51,986 nt of DNA from Marinitoga hydrogenitolerans DSM 16785 (GTDB taxonomy: Bacteria; Thermotogota; Thermotogae; Petrotogales; Petrotogaceae): the NCBI RefSeq assembly GCF_900129175.1, contig NZ_FQUI01000012.1:1-51986 (forward strand), read 5' to 3'. Position 1 is the first letter of the stretch. Every line of letters begins with the position of its first letter. This document shows positions 35,171 to 43,195 of this stretch, in pieces. The notes beneath the pieces are model-generated. The model was not told the origin of the DNA and did no database searches. It saw nothing but the letters and a program-made list of their open reading frames with translations. Both the position numbers and the translations under genes were made by a program.

Positions 35171-36159
35171 AAAAAGCGCTTTTCTTTGAAAAGCTAAATG
35201 ATAATTCTGTAAAATGTTTATTGTGCCCACATAATTGCATAGTAAAAAACAATCACTCGGGAATATGTGGAGTGAGAAAAAATATTAAAGGTGAATTAAT
35301 TTCCTTAAATTATGGAGAAGTTACAGCGCTTAATATAGACCCAATTGAGAAAAAACCGCTTTTTCATTTTTATCCAGGGAAAAGTGCTTTTTCAATTGGT
35401 ACATGGGGTTGTAATTTCAAATGTGCATTTTGTCAAAATTATGAAATATCTCAGGAACGACCATCTGGTATATATAAACTAAAGCCTGAAGAAATTGTTA
35501 AAATAGTGGAAGATAGAAATATAAAAATTGTCGCTTTTACATATTCTGAACCGATAGTATGGTTTGAATATATATATGAAACAGCAAAACTTTTAAAAGA
35601 AAAAGATATAAAAACAGCACTAGTAACAAATGGATATATAAATAAAGATCCAATGAAAAAGATTATGCCATACATAGATGCAATGAATATAGATTTAAAA
35701 GGATTTAATGTTGAGTTTTATAAAAAGATTATTGGTGGAAAAAAAGAACCAGTAATGGAAAATATAAAATTAGCCGTTGAAAATAATATTCACATTGAAA
35801 TAACAACTCTTATAGTTACTAATGGAAATGATAATATAAATGAGTTGAAAGAAATGTTTAAATGGATTGGCAATATTTCAAAAAATATTCCGTTGCATTT
35901 AAGTAGATATTATCCCGTTTATAAATATCATGAACCGCCAACAGATATAGAAAAATTGAAATACATATACAATATAGCAAAAGAATATCTAAATTATGTT
36001 TATCTGGGTAATGTATGGGATGAAAAATATGAATCTACATATTGTCCGGAATGTAAAACATTATTGATAAAAAGAGAGGGATATAATATATCAATTCAAA
36101 ACATAGATGATAAAGGAAGGTGCAAAAATTGCTCAAAAAAGATCCCGGTAATTATTTAA
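35167..36159 (+). CDS. amrS: AmmeMemoRadiSam radical SAM enzyme
   Basis: 330 aa. Radical SAM cluster motif CNFKCAFC (CX3CX2C; about residues 78-85), SIGTWGCNFKCAFCQNYEIS around it. N-terminal zinc-like cysteines (CLLCPHNC, CGVRK) and a C-terminal CPEC...CKNC set could bind further metal. Also GEVTALNIDPIEKKPLFHFYPG and TYSEPIVWFEYIYETA. The family reaction is unknown; it resembles pyruvate formate-lyase activating enzymes. Translation may be coupled to the 5-codon leader (35153-35170). It is adjacent to amrA. Confidence 0.9.
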   Translation: MKKALFFEKLNDNSVKCLLCPHNCIVKNNHSGICGVRKNIKGELISLNYGEVTALNIDPIEKKPLFHFYPGKSAFSIGTWGCNFKCAFCQNYEISQERPSGIYKLKPEEIVKIVEDRNIKIVAFTYSEPIVWFEYIYETAKLLKEKDIKTALVTNGYINKDPMKKIMPYIDAMNIDLKGFNVEFYKKIIGGKKEPVMENIKLAVENNIHIEITTLIVTNGNDNINELKEMFKWIGNISKNIPLHLSRYYPVYKYHEPPTDIEKLKYIYNIAKEYLNYVYLGNVWDEKYESTYCPECKTLLIKREGYNISIQNIDDKGRCKNCSKKIPVII

Positions 36160-37169
36160 AAAACAAAGGTATATTATATATTGTAATATTATTTATAGCA
36201 ATAATTTTAACCTTATTTTTGATTTTTCATAAACCATTGCCGAAATATTTCGAAAAAAAAGATTTTGCTATGGGGACGTGGGTTAATGTTGTTGTAGCAG
36301 GCGATAAAATCAGTTCAGAAAAGTTAGCAGATATAGCCTTTGATGAGATGAGAAGAATAGAAAGAAAATTTAGTAAAAATATAAAAACAAGCGTAACATT
36401 TAAGTTAAATAAAGAAAGAAATATTACAGCAGATAAAGAAACATTGTTTTTAATAAAAGCAGCAATAAATTATGCAGATTTAACAGGTAGTGCCTTTGAC
36501 CCAACAATAGGTTCAATAATAAGATTATGGGGTTTTGACGATATTAATAGCGAAAAACGAGTACCCACTCAGGAAGAAATAAACGAAGAACTATCAGGAG
36601 TTAGTTATAAATTTATAAAAATAGATGGGAATAAAATATCATTATTAAATAATAAAACAGAAGTAGATTTAGGTGGAATAGCAAAAGGTTATGCAGTCGA
36701 CATGGCTATCCAAAAAATTAAAGATTTGGATCCAAATGCAACGGGATATATTGATGCTGGAGGAGATATTGGAATAATTGGACCAAAATTTGGTAGATTT
36801 GCATGGAGCATAGGTATAAGAGATCCTGATAAAGGACCATATGATATAAAAGAAATAGTATATTTAAAAGAAGGAGCTATAGTTACTTCTGGAAATTATG
36901 AAAGATTTTTTATAAAAGATGACGTTAGATATCATCATTTAATTGATCCCAAAACAGGGTATCCTGTTAATTATTATAAAAGCGTTACAATAATAGCAGA
37001 TAATGCCATGAAAGCAGATGCTATGGCAACAGCGATTTTTATCCTTGGAGACAAATTAATAGGATTAGATTCAATGACAAGATATGGAATACAGGTATAT
37101 GGAATTACAGCAGATAATAAAATAATAAAAACCACTGGTTTTGATTACTATTTAAAAGAAGAAAAATGA
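36129..37169 (+). CDS. apbE: FAD:protein FMN transferase ApbE
   Basis: Start placed at TTG 36129, 8 nt after GGAAGG, overlapping the radical SAM gene by 31 nt; GTG 36120 is also possible. 346 aa: one N-terminal membrane anchor (about 15-35), then the ApbE domain exposed outside: FAMGTWVNVVVAG, ERKFSKN, GSAFDPTIGSIIRLWGFDD, EVDLGGIAKGYAVDMA, YIDAGGDIGIIGP, SGNYERFFIKDDVRYHHLIDP (in parts) and KADAMATAIFILG. It attaches FMN to Thr residues of exported redox proteins. No protein with the target motif (D/S)GAT(S/T) is in the window. Confidence 0.93.
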   Translation: MLKKDPGNYLKNKGILYIVILFIAIILTLFLIFHKPLPKYFEKKDFAMGTWVNVVVAGDKISSEKLADIAFDEMRRIERKFSKNIKTSVTFKLNKERNITADKETLFLIKAAINYADLTGSAFDPTIGSIIRLWGFDDINSEKRVPTQEEINEELSGVSYKFIKIDGNKISLLNNKTEVDLGGIAKGYAVDMAIQKIKDLDPNATGYIDAGGDIGIIGPKFGRFAWSIGIRDPDKGPYDIKEIVYLKEGAIVTSGNYERFFIKDDVRYHHLIDPKTGYPVNYYKSVTIIADNAMKADAMATAIFILGDKLIGLDSMTRYGIQVYGITADNKIIKTTGFDYYLKEEK

Positions 37170-37177
37170 GGGATATA

Positions 37178-37540
37178 ATGAAAAAAGATCTGATGTTTGT
37201 TTTAATAATAATAATTATAGCTACAGGAATAATATTATTGCAAAATTCTTTAAAGAACGATCTAAAAGGTGCTGAAGTTTTTGTAAACGGAGAAGAGTTA
37301 TTTAAAATAACAAAGCCAGGAACATATGCAATATATGGTCAGGATAATGATTATAAATTAAGTGTAGTTTTTAATGGTGAAAAAGTTAGAGTTATAGATG
37401 CAGACTGTCCTTTAAAAACATGTGAATATACAGGTTGGGTTGATAATTCAGCACAAGAAATAATATGCTTGCCAAATAAAGTAGTTGTAAAACCTATAGG
37501 AAAAGAAAAAGATATAGGAGTTGACATAATTTCATGGTAA
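37178..37540 (+). CDS. NusG domain II-containing membrane-anchored protein
   Basis: Start ATG 37178, 7 nt after GAGGG. 120 aa: one membrane helix (about 5-23), then an extracytoplasmic NusG-II-like domain with VFVNGEELFKI, GTYAIYG, DADCPLKTCEYTGWVDNSAQEIICLPNKVVV. The three cysteines (ADCPLKTC, IIC) could form a disulfide. It is embedded between apbE and the Gx transporter gene, a grouping seen in many anaerobes, where it is thought to serve flavin-based extracytoplasmic redox. That role is inferred from context. Confidence 0.85.
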   Translation: MKKDLMFVLIIIIIATGIILLQNSLKNDLKGAEVFVNGEELFKITKPGTYAIYGQDNDYKLSVVFNGEKVRVIDADCPLKTCEYTGWVDNSAQEIICLPNKVVVKPIGKEKDIGVDIISW

Positions 37541-38031
37541 AAAATAACATTCCAAGATTAGCAATATTAACAGCATTATCCTCTGCAGTTTATTATCTGG
37601 AAACCTTAGTTCCATTTCCAATTCCATTGCCAGGTGCAAGATGGGGTTTTTCTAATTTTGCAATATTATATTCATTGAATTCTGATGAAAATTTGATAAA
37701 TGGAATTTATATAGCTTTATTTAAGAGTGTTTTAGGGGCATTACTTGCAGGCAAACTATTTAGTCCAACATTTTTAATGGGATTATCTGGAAGTTTAATC
37801 GCAACATTTACAATGTATATTGTAATAAAAACAAAAAAATTTGGTATAATAGGAATTAGTGAAGTAGGAGCAATATTTAATAATTTAACTCAGGTTACAA
37901 TAGGCTGGTTATTTATCGTCAAATCAATAGGGATATTCTGGTATTTACCTCAAATGATTTTATTTGGAACATTTTCAGCTTTAGCTAATGCATTTGTAGT
38001 AAAATCAACATTTAGGAGTGTAAATAGATGA
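37534..38031 (+). CDS. Gx transporter family protein
   Basis: 165 aa, about five membrane helices. It carries the family segment (PFPIPLPGARWGFSNFAILYSL) and FLMGLSGSLIATFTMYI, with GEVGAIFNNLTQ-like IGISEVGAIFNNLTQVTIGWL. Its fold is that of the ECF-S type membrane domains, and its older name is heptaprenyl diphosphate synthase component I. The substrate is not known; flavin import has been proposed for similar groupings. It overlaps the NusG-II gene by 7 nt. Confidence 0.85.
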   Translation: MVKNNIPRLAILTALSSAVYYLETLVPFPIPLPGARWGFSNFAILYSLNSDENLINGIYIALFKSVLGALLAGKLFSPTFLMGLSGSLIATFTMYIVIKTKKFGIIGISEVGAIFNNLTQVTIGWLFIVKSIGIFWYLPQMILFGTFSALANAFVVKSTFRSVNR

Positions 38032-38588
38032 AAATAATATTAGGATCAAATTCTCCAAGAAGAAAAGAAATATTATCAAAAATTGGATTATCTTTTGATA
38101 TAAGAGTATCAACCGCAAAAGAATATAGCGAAAAGGTAAATCCAGTAGATTATGCAAAAGAGTTAAGCTTAAAAAAATCAAAAGATATAGAAATTTTTGA
38201 AGATGAATTATTAATAACAGCAGATACTATTGTAGCATTTGAAAACGAAATATTGGGAAAACCAAAAAATGAAATAGAAGCCTTTAATATGTTAAAAAAA
38301 TTATCAGGAAAAAAACATGTGGTAATAACAGGAATTACATTTCGAACATTAAAAGAAATTTATACAATAGATGATACAACAGAAGTATATTTTCATGAGT
38401 TATCTGATGAAATAATAAAATATTACATAAAAAATTATAAACCTCTGGATAAAGCTGGAAGCTATGGAATTCAAGATTTTGGGGGTACCTTTATAGAAAA
38501 AATCAATGGGGATTATTATAACGTCATGGGATTACCATTAAATAAAGTCTTTTGGTATTTATATAAAAAAGGAGTTTTTAATGGCTGA
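38028..38588 (+). CDS. maf: Maf nucleotide pyrophosphatase
   Basis: 186 aa. Maf signature: LGSNSPRRKEILSKIGLSFDIR at the N-terminus, ADTIVAFENEILGKPKNEIEA, VITGITFR, KAGSYGIQDFGGTFIEKINGDYYNVMGLPL. Hydrolyses non-canonical or modified nucleoside triphosphates (dTTP, UTP or modified forms) to monophosphates. The closing motif GSYGIQ with its Asp-rich loop fits the dTTP/UTP subgroup (YhdE-like), a tentative assignment. ATG 38028 behind AGGAGTG, overlapping the previous gene by 4 nt. Confidence 0.92.
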   Translation: MKIILGSNSPRRKEILSKIGLSFDIRVSTAKEYSEKVNPVDYAKELSLKKSKDIEIFEDELLITADTIVAFENEILGKPKNEIEAFNMLKKLSGKKHVVITGITFRTLKEIYTIDDTTEVYFHELSDEIIKYYIKNYKPLDKAGSYGIQDFGGTFIEKINGDYYNVMGLPLNKVFWYLYKKGVFNG

Positions 38589-39246
38589 ATTACCAAGGGA
38601 AAAATTATTAAAATATGGACCAAAAAATTTGACTATTAATGAATTATTAGCTATAATAATAAGAAAGGGAACCAAAGAAAAAAATGTTTTTGAAATCTCA
38701 AAAGAAATTTCAAAAAAGTATTCCCTAAAAGACTTATTTTCTATGAATGTTGAGCAATTATGCGAAACAGAAGGAATAGGTCCTGTTACAGCAGTAACGT
38801 TGAAAGCTGTTTTTGAACTTGGAATAAGATTTCACAAAGAATCACTAAAAAAAGAAAACTTAAAATTAGATTCACCAGATAAAGTATATGAACTATTGTA
38901 TGATGAAATGATTTTTTCAGATAAAGAAATTGTAAAATGTATATCTTTAAATAGTAAATTAAACCCTATTTCTATCGATACAATTAGTATTGGTACGGCG
39001 AATCAATCTATTTTACACCCAAGAGATATCTTTAAAACAGCAATAAAAAACAATGCAATAACTATATTAATTGTTCATAACCACCCATCTGGAGATAGCG
39101 AACCAAGCATACAGGATTATGAAATAACAAAAAAGATAGAAAGAAGCGGTGAATTGTTGGGAATAAAATTATCAGATCATGTAATAATTGGTAAATCAGA
39201 ATATTATAGTTTTAAAATGGGAAGAAAGGTGATTAGAAATGGATAA
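38581..39246 (+). CDS. radC: RadC family JAB/MPN-domain protein
   Basis: 221 aa, full length. An N-terminal helix-hairpin-helix region (LPREKLLKYGPKNLTINELLAI, CETEGIGPVTAVTLKAVFELG) is followed by the MPN+ metalloprotease-like domain with the HxHX7D metal motif in VHNHPSGDSEPSIQDYEI. RadC was first linked to DNA repair, but its real role is unclear. Starts at ATG 38581, overlapping maf by 8 nt. Confidence 0.93.
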   Translation: MAELPREKLLKYGPKNLTINELLAIIIRKGTKEKNVFEISKEISKKYSLKDLFSMNVEQLCETEGIGPVTAVTLKAVFELGIRFHKESLKKENLKLDSPDKVYELLYDEMIFSDKEIVKCISLNSKLNPISIDTISIGTANQSILHPRDIFKTAIKNNAITILIVHNHPSGDSEPSIQDYEITKKIERSGELLGIKLSDHVIIGKSEYYSFKMGRKVIRNG

Positions 39247-40459
39247 TATGCCTGAAAATTTAAAAGCAATAATGAAACTAAAGAGTAAGTTTGAAAAAGA
39301 TTTGAGAAGGAAAGGAATTAATATTGAAAGTAAAAAGCAAAAAACAGTTGAAAGAGCAAACATAGAAATAAAGTATATTTCTGTGCCTATTGATGATGTA
39401 CAAACAATTGTTGACCTGAATTATTATGATTTTAAAAACAATAATTTAGAATTGGCTCGTCACATTGAAAAACTATTGGCAAATAAGCCGAAAAATTCCT
39501 ACATTAACCAGTTAGCTGTAGTACATTTGCTCAGGGAAGAATATGAAGAAGTAAAAGAATTATTAGATAATCCGTCATTTCCTGAAGATTACTTTAATTT
39601 AGGAATGGCAAAAATGATGTTGCATGAAAAAGATGCATATGAATTTGCAGAAGATGCAGTAAAGAGATTTCCAAACAATAAATATACAAATCTATTATTA
39701 GCGATGAATGCCGTATATAATGGGGATTATTTTAAGGCATACAAAGCAGTAGAAGAAGCAGCAAGAGGTTCGAATGATCCATTATTACACTTTATTCTTT
39801 CATTATATGATAAAGACTATATAAAAGCAAAAGAATATTTAAGTAAAGTATTTTTACAAGGAAAAGTTAAATACGTTGCGTCAATATACCAGGGATATCT
39901 ACACTTTTTATCTCAAGAAGGCGATAAATTATATCAAATGCGAAAAAATTTTGAAAATGATATTCCTTGTTCAAACTGTTTGTTGAGATATTCCAAATTA
40001 AAATCTAATGTACCACCAGATTATTGTAAATTCTGGAAGGTACTCGAATCATTTGAGTACGAAACTGCCGGTAGATTTGAAACTGAAATGAAATTACCAG
40101 AACAATCAATAATTAGTTTTTTAGGTTTCTATAATTATAATAATGAAGAAAAAGCGAATAAAAGTTTTGAAGAAATTTCAGATATGTTTGGTGAAGTAAG
40201 AGTAGTATTTTTCCCAAATGATTCTCATGTGAAAGGATTAAAAACATTTACAATGGAACCCATAAAAAATGGAAAAATAGCAAAATTGTTTGGACCAGGT
40301 GTTTATCAAAAAATAAAGAATGTTATTCAGAGATTAGAATCTAAAGAAGGAGTAAGGTATGATTTTGCTTTAGATTTACCATTTTATGAAGGTATAAGAA
40401 TGTTATTTGGTTGGAGAACATGTCAATTATATTTTACAGGAGAGGATTCAAATGAATAG
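39239..40459 (+). CDS. TPR-like repeat protein of unknown function
   Basis: 406 aa, soluble. Residues about 55-210 look like helical TPR repeats (LELARHIEKLLANKPKNS, AVVHLLREEYEEVKELLDNP, FNLGMAKMMLHEKDAYEFAE, LLLAMNAVYNGDYFKAYKAVEEAA). A cysteine cluster CSNC...YC follows (about 241-257). The last 120 residues (GEVRVVFFPNDSHVKGLKTFTMEP) are not recognised. It follows radC with an 8-nt overlap and precedes an HD hydrolase. Confidence 0.7.
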   Translation: MDNMPENLKAIMKLKSKFEKDLRRKGINIESKKQKTVERANIEIKYISVPIDDVQTIVDLNYYDFKNNNLELARHIEKLLANKPKNSYINQLAVVHLLREEYEEVKELLDNPSFPEDYFNLGMAKMMLHEKDAYEFAEDAVKRFPNNKYTNLLLAMNAVYNGDYFKAYKAVEEAARGSNDPLLHFILSLYDKDYIKAKEYLSKVFLQGKVKYVASIYQGYLHFLSQEGDKLYQMRKNFENDIPCSNCLLRYSKLKSNVPPDYCKFWKVLESFEYETAGRFETEMKLPEQSIISFLGFYNYNNEEKANKSFEEISDMFGEVRVVFFPNDSHVKGLKTFTMEPIKNGKIAKLFGPGVYQKIKNVIQRLESKEGVRYDFALDLPFYEGIRMLFGWRTCQLYFTGEDSNE

Positions 40460-40994
40460 AGAAGAAGCCATTAAATTATTAAAACAACATGTAAAAAATG
40501 ATAATTTAGTCAAACATTGTTTAGCGGTAGGAGCTATAATGAAAGGTTTAGCGAAAGAATTAAATGAAAATGAAGAAAGATGGGAAATAATAGGTATTTT
40601 ACATGATCTTGATTACGAATATACAAAAAATAATCCAGAAATCCATGCAAAAAAAACAGTAGAAATATTAGAAAATCAAATAACAGATGAAGAAAAAAAT
40701 GCAATTTTAGCCCATAATGAACATGCTTCTTTAAACACAAAATTAGATTATTCATTATATGCAGCAGATCCTATATCAGGATTAGTAACAGCTGCAGTTT
40801 TAGTGAGACCAGACAAAAAAATTGAAGGACTAAAAGTAAAATCATTAAAGAAAAAATTTAAAGATAAATCATTTGCAGCTGGAGCTAATAGAGAAAACAT
40901 AAAGAAAATTGAAGAAATAAATATAGAGTTAAGCAAATTTTTTGAGATATCCATAGAGTCAATGAAAGAAATAGCAGAAGAACTTGGATTATAA
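40452..40994 (+). CDS. HD-domain hydrolase
   Basis: Start ATG 40452, 6 nt after GGAGAGG. 180 aa. HD motif: [47 protein letters not shown], and [22 protein letters not shown], giving the H...HD...D set of a metal-dependent phosphohydrolase. Its pattern matches small HDIG-type proteins of unknown substrate (nucleotide or cyclic nucleotide). Last gene of the plus-strand run, followed at once by a terminator. Confidence 0.85.
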   Translation: MNREEAIKLLKQHVKNDNLVKHCLAVGAIMKGLAKELNENEERWEIIGILHDLDYEYTKNNPEIHAKKTVEILENQITDEEKNAILAHNEHASLNTKLDYSLYAADPISGLVTAAVLVRPDKKIEGLKVKSLKKKFKDKSFAAGANRENIKKIEEINIELSKFFEISIESMKEIAEELGL

Positions 40995-41018
40995 AAGTTG
41001 CGTTATACGCAACTTTTT
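40994..41018 (+). terminator. Rho-independent terminator after the HD hydrolase
   Basis: Stem AAAGTTGCG (40994-41002) with CGCAACTTT (41008-41016), loop TTATA, followed by Ts. It begins within the stop codon of the HD gene. Confidence 0.85.
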
Positions 41019-41050
41019 ATTATGAAAAAAATAACAGCGAGGTGGAAAAA

Positions 41051-41800
41051 ATGGATTTAAGAGAACTAATCAAAAAAGAAATAGAAAGATATAACAAAGA
41101 ATTTAAAATCACAGAAAAAGACATTTCTTTAACTCCAAAAGATGTTGCAAAATACATAGATCATACTATCTTAAAAGCAACAACAACGCCTAAAGATATA
41201 AAAAGAATATGTAAAGAAGCAAAGGATTATCACTTTTTCTCAGTATGTGTAAATCCTGTATATGTTCCATTAGCAAAAGAAGAGTTAAAAGGAACAGATG
41301 TAAAAGTAGCTACAGTAATAGGTTTTCCTCTAGGTTCAAATTCCATAGATGTAAAAGCATATGAAACAGATATAGCTTTAAATGATGGTGCGGATGAATT
41401 CGATATGGTTATTAATGTGGGTATGTTAAAAGCTGAAGAATATAATTATATATATGATGAAATAAAAGCAGTTGTTGAGGCAGCTCAAGGAAAAACAGTA
41501 AAAGTAATTATAGAAACATGTTATTTAACAACAGAAGAAAAAATAGCAGCATGTGTAATATCAAAAGAAGCTGGAGCGCATTTCGTAAAAACATCCACAG
41601 GTTTTGGAACTGGTGGAGCAACAGTCGAAGATGTCGCTTTAATGAAATTTGTAGTTGGTGAAGCATTAAAAGTAAAAGCATCAGGCGGAGTTAGAAGTTT
41701 TGAAGATGCTGAAAAAATGATAAAAGTTGGAGCAGAAAGAATTGGGGCAAGTTCAGGAGTAAAAATTGTGAGTGGTGAAAAATCTAACGCAGATTATTAA
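41051..41800 (+). CDS. deoC: Deoxyribose-phosphate aldolase
   Basis: Start ATG 41051 after GGTGG; a GTG at 41042 lies in that site. 249 aa. Class I aldolase that splits 2-deoxyribose-5-phosphate. The Schiff-base lysine is in [16 protein letters not shown]. Other marks: [54 protein letters not shown] and [17 protein letters not shown]. It is a single gene between two terminators. It may act with punA in nucleoside breakdown, though the two are far apart. Confidence 0.97.
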   Translation: MDLRELIKKEIERYNKEFKITEKDISLTPKDVAKYIDHTILKATTTPKDIKRICKEAKDYHFFSVCVNPVYVPLAKEELKGTDVKVATVIGFPLGSNSIDVKAYETDIALNDGADEFDMVINVGMLKAEEYNYIYDEIKAVVEAAQGKTVKVIIETCYLTTEEKIAACVISKEAGAHFVKTSTGFGTGGATVEDVALMKFVVGEALKVKASGGVRSFEDAEKMIKVGAERIGASSGVKIVSGEKSNADY

Positions 41801-41807
41801 AAATAAT

Positions 41808-41843
41808 AAAACCCCTTTAAGCAAAAAGCTTAAAGGGGTTTTT
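41808..41843 (+). terminator. Rho-independent terminator after deoC
   Basis: A 15-bp perfect stem (41808-41822 with 41828-41842), loop AAAAA, with T run 41839-41843. The stem itself contains the CCCC/GGGG core. Confidence 0.93.
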
Positions 41844-41928
41844 ATTTTCATATAATTAAGGATTCTTTTATATTGTAGTAATATTAATAATTTAAAATAG
41901 CTTGAAATTATTTAAGGGAGGAAAAAAG

Positions 41929-42501
41929 ATGGAAATAAAGAATGTGAGTATCTCAGAAAAATTGGCAAATCCTGCTCCATTAGGTTTAATGGGCTTTGGT
42001 ATGACAACAGTGCTATTAAATCTTCATAATGCAGGTATTTATGAGTTAAATGTGATGATTATGGCAATGGGAATTTTTTATGGTGGATTAGCTCAAGTGA
42101 TTGCTGGTATTTTTGAAATGAAAAAGAATAATACTTTTGGTGCTACAGCATTTACATCTTATGGTTTATTTTGGTTGTCATTGGTGGGTATTTGGACAAT
42201 GCCAAAAATGGGATTAGGCGAACCAGCATCTGCAACTGCAGTAGCATTTTATCTTTTGTTATGGGGAATTTTTACATTATTTATGTACATAGGAACATTA
42301 AATGGTAACAAATCACTTCAGGTTGTATTTGGAACGTTGACGATATTATTTTTCTTATTAGCAATAGGTGATTTTACTGGAAGTGCGATAATAAAAACTA
42401 TTGCTGGTTGGGAAGGAATCTTTTGTGGTGCTTCTGCAATATATACAGCAATGGGAGAAGTATTAAATGAAAAATTAGGAAAAACCGTATTACCATTATA
42501 A
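41929..42501 (+). CDS. Acetate uptake transporter (SatP/GPR1/FUN34/YaaH family)
   Basis: Start ATG 41929, 7 nt after GGGAGG. 190 aa with six membrane helices and the family signature NPAPLGLMGFGMTTVLLNLHN near residues 11-29. The loop SYGLFWLSL and later TGSAIIKTIAGWEGIFCGASAIYTAMGEVLNE complete the fold. These proteins carry acetate or succinate with protons. Uptake or release cannot be decided; a fermenter making acetate could use it either way. Single gene; no convincing promoter or terminator. Confidence 0.93.
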   Translation: MEIKNVSISEKLANPAPLGLMGFGMTTVLLNLHNAGIYELNVMIMAMGIFYGGLAQVIAGIFEMKKNNTFGATAFTSYGLFWLSLVGIWTMPKMGLGEPASATAVAFYLLLWGIFTLFMYIGTLNGNKSLQVVFGTLTILFFLLAIGDFTGSAIIKTIAGWEGIFCGASAIYTAMGEVLNEKLGKTVLPL

Positions 42502-42578
42502 CAAAATAATATCTATTTTAATATAACTTTTCAGAACAACTTTTTACGATTAAACTTTTGTTAAAAATTAATAACTAG

Positions 42579-42607
42579 TTGACTTAGCGATAAAATTTTG
42601 ATATAAT
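42579..42607 (+). promoter_or_regulatory. Strong promoter of a candidate structured RNA
   Basis: -35 TTGACT (42579-42584), exactly 17 nt, -10 TATAAT (42602-42607). No coding frame follows; a terminator comes about 150 nt later. Confidence 0.8.
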
Positions 42608-42613
42608 AAAAGT

Positions 42614-42759
42614 AGATCTTTTTCCCTGTAGGACCTCATACCTCTGTTTTTCGAGTTTCCTGTTACAGGGTTGATGTCTAAGAATTTAACCAAATTTCTT
42701 AAAACATCTGGATTGTTGAATTCGTATTCCTTACGAAAGTAAGGGGTACGAATTTTTTT
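42614..42759 (+). ncRNA. Candidate free-standing structured small RNA (~146 nt)
   Basis: The unit has a near-consensus promoter (42579-42607) and a strong terminator (42719-42759), with no start codon behind a ribosome binding site between. Two internal hairpins can be drawn. One joins CCCTGTA (42634-42640) to TACAGGG (42664-42670), continued by GGA/TCC-type pairs. The other joins GATGT (42673-42677) to ACATC (42704-42708), with TAAGA/TCTTA inside. It does not show the conserved parts of 6S RNA, SRP RNA, tmRNA, RNase P RNA or the riboswitches I know. It could also be a leader cut off from its gene. The nearest plus-strand gene downstream is rtcB, more than 500 nt away. Confidence 0.55.
42719..42759 (+). 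terminator. Terminator of the candidate small RNA
   Basis: Sixteen-pair stem (42719-42734 with 42739-42754) including two U-G pairs, a GAAA tetraloop (42735-42738), and T run 42753-42759. Confidence 0.9.
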
Positions 42760-42771
42760 CTATTCCTTTCT

Positions 42772-42846
42772 CTATTCTTTTTTCAATCCCTTTTTATAGT
42801 TTTCTTTTAACAACTCATCAATAGCTTATACAAAGTTTTCAAACAT
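42772..42846 (-). pseudogene. Short decayed N-terminal coding remnant
   Basis: ATG 42846-42844 behind a perfect ribosome binding site (GAGGAGGAATTTCAC) reads MFENFV, hits TAA (42828-42826), then continues in frame as AIDELLKENYKKGLKKE to a TAG (42774-42772). A strong start followed by a broken, otherwise amphipathic helix suggests a dead gene start, possibly of a transposase. I cannot name the family. Confidence 0.35.
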
Positions 42847-42908
42847 GTGAAATTCCTCCTCATCTCTTTCAATATTTATTTCAAACTTTTTAATTCCATA
42901 TCTTTTTC

Positions 42909-42918
42909 ATATTCTGGT
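42909..42918 (+). repeat. 10-bp direct repeat, left copy (target-site duplication)
   Basis: ATATTCTGGT, identical to 43117-43126. The two copies bracket the inverted-repeat element exactly. Confidence 0.6.
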
Positions 42919-43116
42919 TAGTGTGTCCAATTAGTAAAGCAAGCGAAAACTCGCAGATTGTCCGAAAAAATAGAGAATGAAGCCGGTCAATTTTGCATGG
43001 ATGCAAAATTGAGTGAAGCCGAACACGGATGTGAGTCTGATACGACCGGCGAGAATGAGCTATTTTTGAGGATTAACAATCAAGGTTTGAGCGACTTTAC
43101 TTTTTTGGACATCGTA
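42919..43116. mobile_element. MITE-like element of nested inverted repeats (198 bp)
   Basis: Outer arms TGTCCAA (42924-42930) and TTGGACA (43105-43111), inner continuation AGTAAAG (42933-42939) with CTTTACT (43095-43101); the outermost 12 nt match in 9 places. Nested inside are GATTGT/ACAATC (42956-42961, 43076-43081), AAAAATAG/CTATTTTT (42966-42973, 43060-43067), GCCGGTC/GACCGGC (42982-42988, 43044-43050), and two closed hairpins, GCGA-AAAC-TCGC (42943-42954) and AATTTTGCAT-GG-ATGCAAAATT (42989-43010). The inside is clearly richer in GC than its surroundings. A 10-bp direct repeat lies on each side. It carries no transposase. It may also be transcribed as a structured RNA. Confidence 0.65.
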
Positions 43117-43126
43117 ATATTCTGGT
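43117..43126 (+). repeat. 10-bp direct repeat, right copy
   Basis: ATATTCTGGT, second copy of 42909-42918. Confidence 0.6.
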
Positions 43127-43187
43127 GTAGCGAAAAAGAAAGTGAAAATAATTGGAAAATTATCTGCAAATGAAGTTACCGAAATGT

Positions 43188-43195
43188 GATATAAT
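43188..43195 (+). promoter_or_regulatory. Extended -10 promoter upstream of rtcB
   Basis: TGATATAAT (TG at 43187-43188, TATAAT 43190-43195). No -35 of note. The leader to rtcB would be about 120 nt and otherwise shows only AT-rich sequence with an imperfect AAATATTTGCTCTGTAAATATTT repeat, given here as AAATATTT on both sides (around 43210-43232). Confidence 0.4.

Larger units (their letters stand above)
42760..42918. other. AT-rich gap with a decayed coding remnant
   Basis: Apart from the minus-strand remnant at 42772-42846, this stretch shows poly-pyrimidine runs and no recognised signal. Its right end (42909-42918) is the first copy of the direct repeat flanking the MITE-like element. Confidence 0.4.

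Noticed and set aside
42614-42759. 6S RNA, SRP RNA or a known riboswitch
   Set aside because: The ends do not pair as in 6S RNA, and I see none of the conserved SRP or riboswitch core segments; left as an unnamed candidate.
42958-43173. 71-aa frame inside the palindromic element
   Set aside because: It starts from TTG without a binding site and lies across nested inverted repeats, so it is better explained by the GC-rich element.
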